From Ruminococcus sp. (GTDB taxonomy: Bacteria > Bacillota > Clostridia > Oscillospirales > Ruminococcaceae): 42,369 bases of DNA. Where the stretch lies: the NCBI GenBank assembly GCA_017543335.1, contig JAFYGE010000058.1, positions 1 to 42,369 on the forward strand. The letters are read 5' to 3'. The notes beneath the pieces were generated by a model. The model was not told the origin of the DNA. It did not search any database and was given only the letters and a program-made list of their open reading frames with translations. Below, piece after piece: positions 40,405 through 42,369 of the stretch (within the stretch, counting starts at the first letter, position 1; every line of letters begins with the position of its first letter). Both the position numbers and the translations under genes were made by a program.

Positions 40405-41211
40405 ATGCAATATAAAAAATTCGCAATTATAGCAGCTGTCTCACTTATGCTGACAGGCTGCGGAAAAGATGACCCTGCTGATGATGTCAGCAAGTCAAGT
40501 GACGTTGTTGTTACTGCCGCTGAAGAAGTGACAGAAGCTTCCTCTGTTCCGGAGGAAACTGCTGAAACCGTAACAACTGAGGCTCTGACTACGGAAGAGG
40601 TCACTACTGAGATGTTAACGACTGAGCCGGTCACTGAGGCTGAAACTGCTGCGTCTGAAAGCAATAGCAATGTTATGACCGATAATTCCGGTGACGAAAA
40701 TGAAGGCTCATCCCTGTGTTACCTCGACGGTCTTGAACTTGGTATGACTAAGGAGGAAGTCTTTAGCATACTCGGTGATGACTATGATAACATGGTTGAA
40801 AAATCCACCAGACCTTCGGTGGAATATGAATATAAAACCAAAACAGATACCGATTTCGGCACCGACCTTCCCGGTTACATCTTCGCTGAATTCGATACAG
40901 AAAATAAACTCATCTGCTTCGGATGTCACCTTGGTCTTACAGGTGATCTTAACGAGCCTGTTTATCCATACACTGAGGACGATCTTGAAAGAGCTTATAA
41001 CAGGCTTTTGCAGGAAATAGAGCTTCGTTTCGGTGCCCCTTCCAGCTCCGAGAACCAGTATTCCGACAGCGGCGTGAAAGCTCAGAATATTTGGGATACC
41101 GATAAATGTCAGGTATGGGCGATATACGGTACAAATCTGTGGGCAGCATATGCTCCGGATAAATACGAAAAAGGTGTTAATGAGGTAGTAGTTTCATACT
41201 CTATCAAATAA
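40405..41211 (+). CDS. Lipoprotein with a Thr/Glu-rich linker and a SmpA-like segment
   Basis: The 268-residue protein has a lipobox LTGC, so mature Cys19 should carry a lipid. Residues about 22-110 are a Thr/Glu/Val-rich, low-complexity linker. The C-terminal domain (about 105-268) begins YLDGLELGMTKEEVFSILGD, which resembles the start of SmpA/OmlA-type domains, and contains three Cys (SLCYLD, LICFGCH, DKCQVW). Signal-peptide type and linker point to an extracellular surface lipoprotein. The GGAGGG ribosome site is clear. It is 20 bases after the previous gene. Function is unknown. Confidence 0.8.
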   Translation: MQYKKFAIIAAVSLMLTGCGKDDPADDVSKSSDVVVTAAEEVTEASSVPEETAETVTTEALTTEEVTTEMLTTEPVTEAETAASESNSNVMTDNSGDENEGSSLCYLDGLELGMTKEEVFSILGDDYDNMVEKSTRPSVEYEYKTKTDTDFGTDLPGYIFAEFDTENKLICFGCHLGLTGDLNEPVYPYTEDDLERAYNRLLQEIELRFGAPSSSENQYSDSGVKAQNIWDTDKCQVWAIYGTNLWAAYAPDKYEKGVNEVVVSYSIK

Positions 41212-41236
41212 AATAAATATATAGGAGAATAGAATA

Positions 41237-41737
41237 ATGGCTAAGAAAGTTGCAGTTATCATGGGAAGCGACAGCGATTTCCCTGTTGTAAAGTCAGCTC
41301 TTACAGAGCTTAAAAAGTACGGCGTTGAATTTGAATGCCGTGTTATGAGTGCTCACCGCACTCCTGCTGAAGCCTGCGAATTTGCTTCAAATGCAAGAGC
41401 AAACGGCTTCGGTGCTATCATTTGTGCCGCAGGTATGGCTGCTCACCTCGCTGGTGTTGTTGCCGGTCATACCACACTTCCTGTTATCGGGATACCGATG
41501 AAATCCAAGGCTCTTGAGGGCGTTGACGCTCTCCTCGCTACTGTTATGATGCCTCCGGGAGTGCCTGTTGCTACTGTCGGTATCGACGGTGCTAAGAATG
41601 CTGCTGTACTCGCTGTACAGATGCTCTCTCTGGCTGACGACGAGCTCGCTGCTAAGCTTGCCGACGAAAAGAAGAAAATGGCTGAGGGCGTTATCGCTAA
41701 GGATAAGGCTCTACAGGAGCAGATAGCTGCTCTTTGA
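41237..41737 (+). CDS. purE: N5-carboxyaminoimidazole ribonucleotide mutase PurE
   Basis: This 166-residue enzyme converts N5-CAIR to CAIR in purine synthesis. It shows the family motifs MGSDSDFPVV (phosphate binding), VMSAHRTPA (with the catalytic His), and ICAAGMAAHLAGVVAG. Length is typical of class I PurE. The AGGAG ribosome site is close. It is 25 bases after the lipoprotein gene with no terminator or promoter visible between them. purC lies about 390 bases downstream, so purine genes are clustered here. No purine riboswitch is visible upstream. Confidence 0.97.
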   Translation: MAKKVAVIMGSDSDFPVVKSALTELKKYGVEFECRVMSAHRTPAEACEFASNARANGFGAIICAAGMAAHLAGVVAGHTTLPVIGIPMKSKALEGVDALLATVMMPPGVPVATVGIDGAKNAAVLAVQMLSLADDELAAKLADEKKKMAEGVIAKDKALQEQIAAL

Positions 41738-41839
41738 TGAACAGCTGAAACTGCTTTAAATCTGACCTCGATGGCAGCTTTGCCGCTTGAATCAGCAGAT
41801 ATACTGCTGTCCAAAAAATATATACAGGAGAGAAATAAT

Positions 41840-42049
41840 ATGTTAAACAATATACCACAGCTTCCGCCTCGTTTTGACCTTCTGTCAGCACAGCGTATCT
41901 GTAATTCGACTTATATTACTCTGGTGGACAAAATAACCGGTGTAACATACGTCAGCGTCACACACAACGTGGATTCTTCTACTATCATGCAGCCACTCCT
42001 CGACAGGGACGGCAAACCATATGTTGATCCACGATATGTCAGAAACTAA
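41840..42049 (+). CDS. Small protein of unknown function (possibly DUF6440-like) between purE and purC
   Basis: The 69-residue protein has strand-forming segments ITLVDKITGVTYVSV and a C-terminal MQPLLDRDGKPYVDPRY. This pattern (a VDKxTGVxY strand and a PLLDxDGKP end) resembles the DUF6440 group of small clostridial proteins. The start is ATG 41840 with AGGAG upstream; the in-frame ATG at 41771 lacks a ribosome site. It lies within a purE-purC interval, suggesting co-expression with purine synthesis. Function is unknown. Confidence 0.7.
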   Translation: MLNNIPQLPPRFDLLSAQRICNSTYITLVDKITGVTYVSVTHNVDSSTIMQPLLDRDGKPYVDPRYVRN

Positions 42050-42130
42050 TTAAATCATACCTACAATTTCCGTAATGATGCGGAATTGCATATATAATCA
42101 TTTACATAATTCTCAAGGAGGAATTTTAAA

Positions 42131-42369
42131 ATGGCAAACATTGAAAAGAAGGAACAGCTCTATGAAGGAAAGGCTAAGAAGGTCTTCGCTACTAACGATC
42201 CGAACCTCGTTATCGTTGACTACAAGGATGACGCTACAGCTTTCAACGGCGAAAAGAAGGGAACTATCGCAGGTAAGGGCGTTATCAATAACAAGATGAC
42301 AAACTTCATGTTCAAGATGCTCGAAAAGGAAGGCGTTCCTACTCATCTCGTAGAGGAGATCAGCGACCG
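42131..42369 (+). CDS. purC: Phosphoribosylaminoimidazole-succinocarboxamide synthase PurC, 5' part (cut by the window edge)
   Basis: The reading frame starts at ATG 42131 with AAGGAGG upstream and stays open to the edge. The 79 visible residues match the SAICAR synthetase N-terminus: [13 protein letters not shown], then [16 protein letters not shown], and [20 protein letters not shown]. The enzyme joins aspartate to CAIR, the step after PurE. Only the first part, about a third of the protein, is visible. Confidence 0.95.
   Translation, partial: MANIEKKEQLYEGKAKKVFATNDPNLVIVDYKDDATAFNGEKKGTIAGKGVINNKMTNFMFKMLEKEGVPTHLVEEISD

Noticed and set aside
41740-41839. Small inverted repeat (41793-41798 with 41804-41809) upstream of the small protein
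   Set aside because: Only six base pairs and no T run, so not convincing as a terminator.
42061-42110. TATAAT at 42093-42098 as a purC promoter
   Set aside because: The -35 position (about 42070) does not resemble TTGACA and there is no extended -10; purC is more likely transcribed from upstream.

Overview
This window looks like a chromosomal segment of a cellulosome-forming, fibre-degrading clostridium, most likely a Ruminococcus close to R. flavefaciens, R. albus or R. champanellensis. Two large secreted proteins carry dockerin modules (a PL11-type rhamnogalacturonan lyase and a CotH-type protein). Poly-Thr linkers, a Gram-positive type IV pilus cluster, strong AGGAGG ribosome sites and moderate GC content also fit. 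The species call is inference.

Layout. Positions 1-440 hold four tandem leftward promoters, probably those of an rRNA operon lying just outside the left edge. Positions 513-16100 are a nearly complete type IV pilus locus. Leftward genes are a coiled-coil prepilin, an S41 peptidase and the likely major pilin, then pilB-pilT, with prepilin peptidase pilD divergent. The assembly operon follows: pilC, a fused pilM-pilN, pilO, and three minor pilin-like proteins including a 1034-residue one. Positions 16283-18294 hold three overlapping genes that resemble phage tail-fibre or baseplate parts, isolated from any other phage gene. Positions 18342-21953 hold the dockerin-bearing PL11 lyase. Positions 22129-25808 encode a two-gene heterodimeric ABC exporter.

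The right half is mostly housekeeping: rsmD-coaD with a coiled-coil protein, an acetyltransferase with its own near-perfect promoter, a small membrane protein, prfB without the usual programmed frameshift, a TPR-like protein, and a 925-residue Pro/Gln/Ala repeat protein. Then come a dockerin-CotH secreted protein and a rightward run: a family 2 glycosyltransferase, two envelope proteins, purE, a small unknown protein and the start of purC, which is cut by the window edge.

The most unusual feature is a family of intergenic, hairpin-rich elements at 25844-26205, 30275-30720 and 37866-38097, with a remnant at 26229-26270. They share exchangeable modules, in opposite orientations, between outward-facing terminator hairpins. 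Several hairpins differ between copies by compensatory base changes. I do not recognise this family.

Working together: the pilus ATPases, platform, alignment proteins, pilins and peptidase make one surface fibre system. The dockerin proteins would be secreted and docked on a cellulosome. Pili and cellulosomes both serve attachment to plant fibre in ruminococci, so their proximity is sensible, but the sequence shows no direct functional link.
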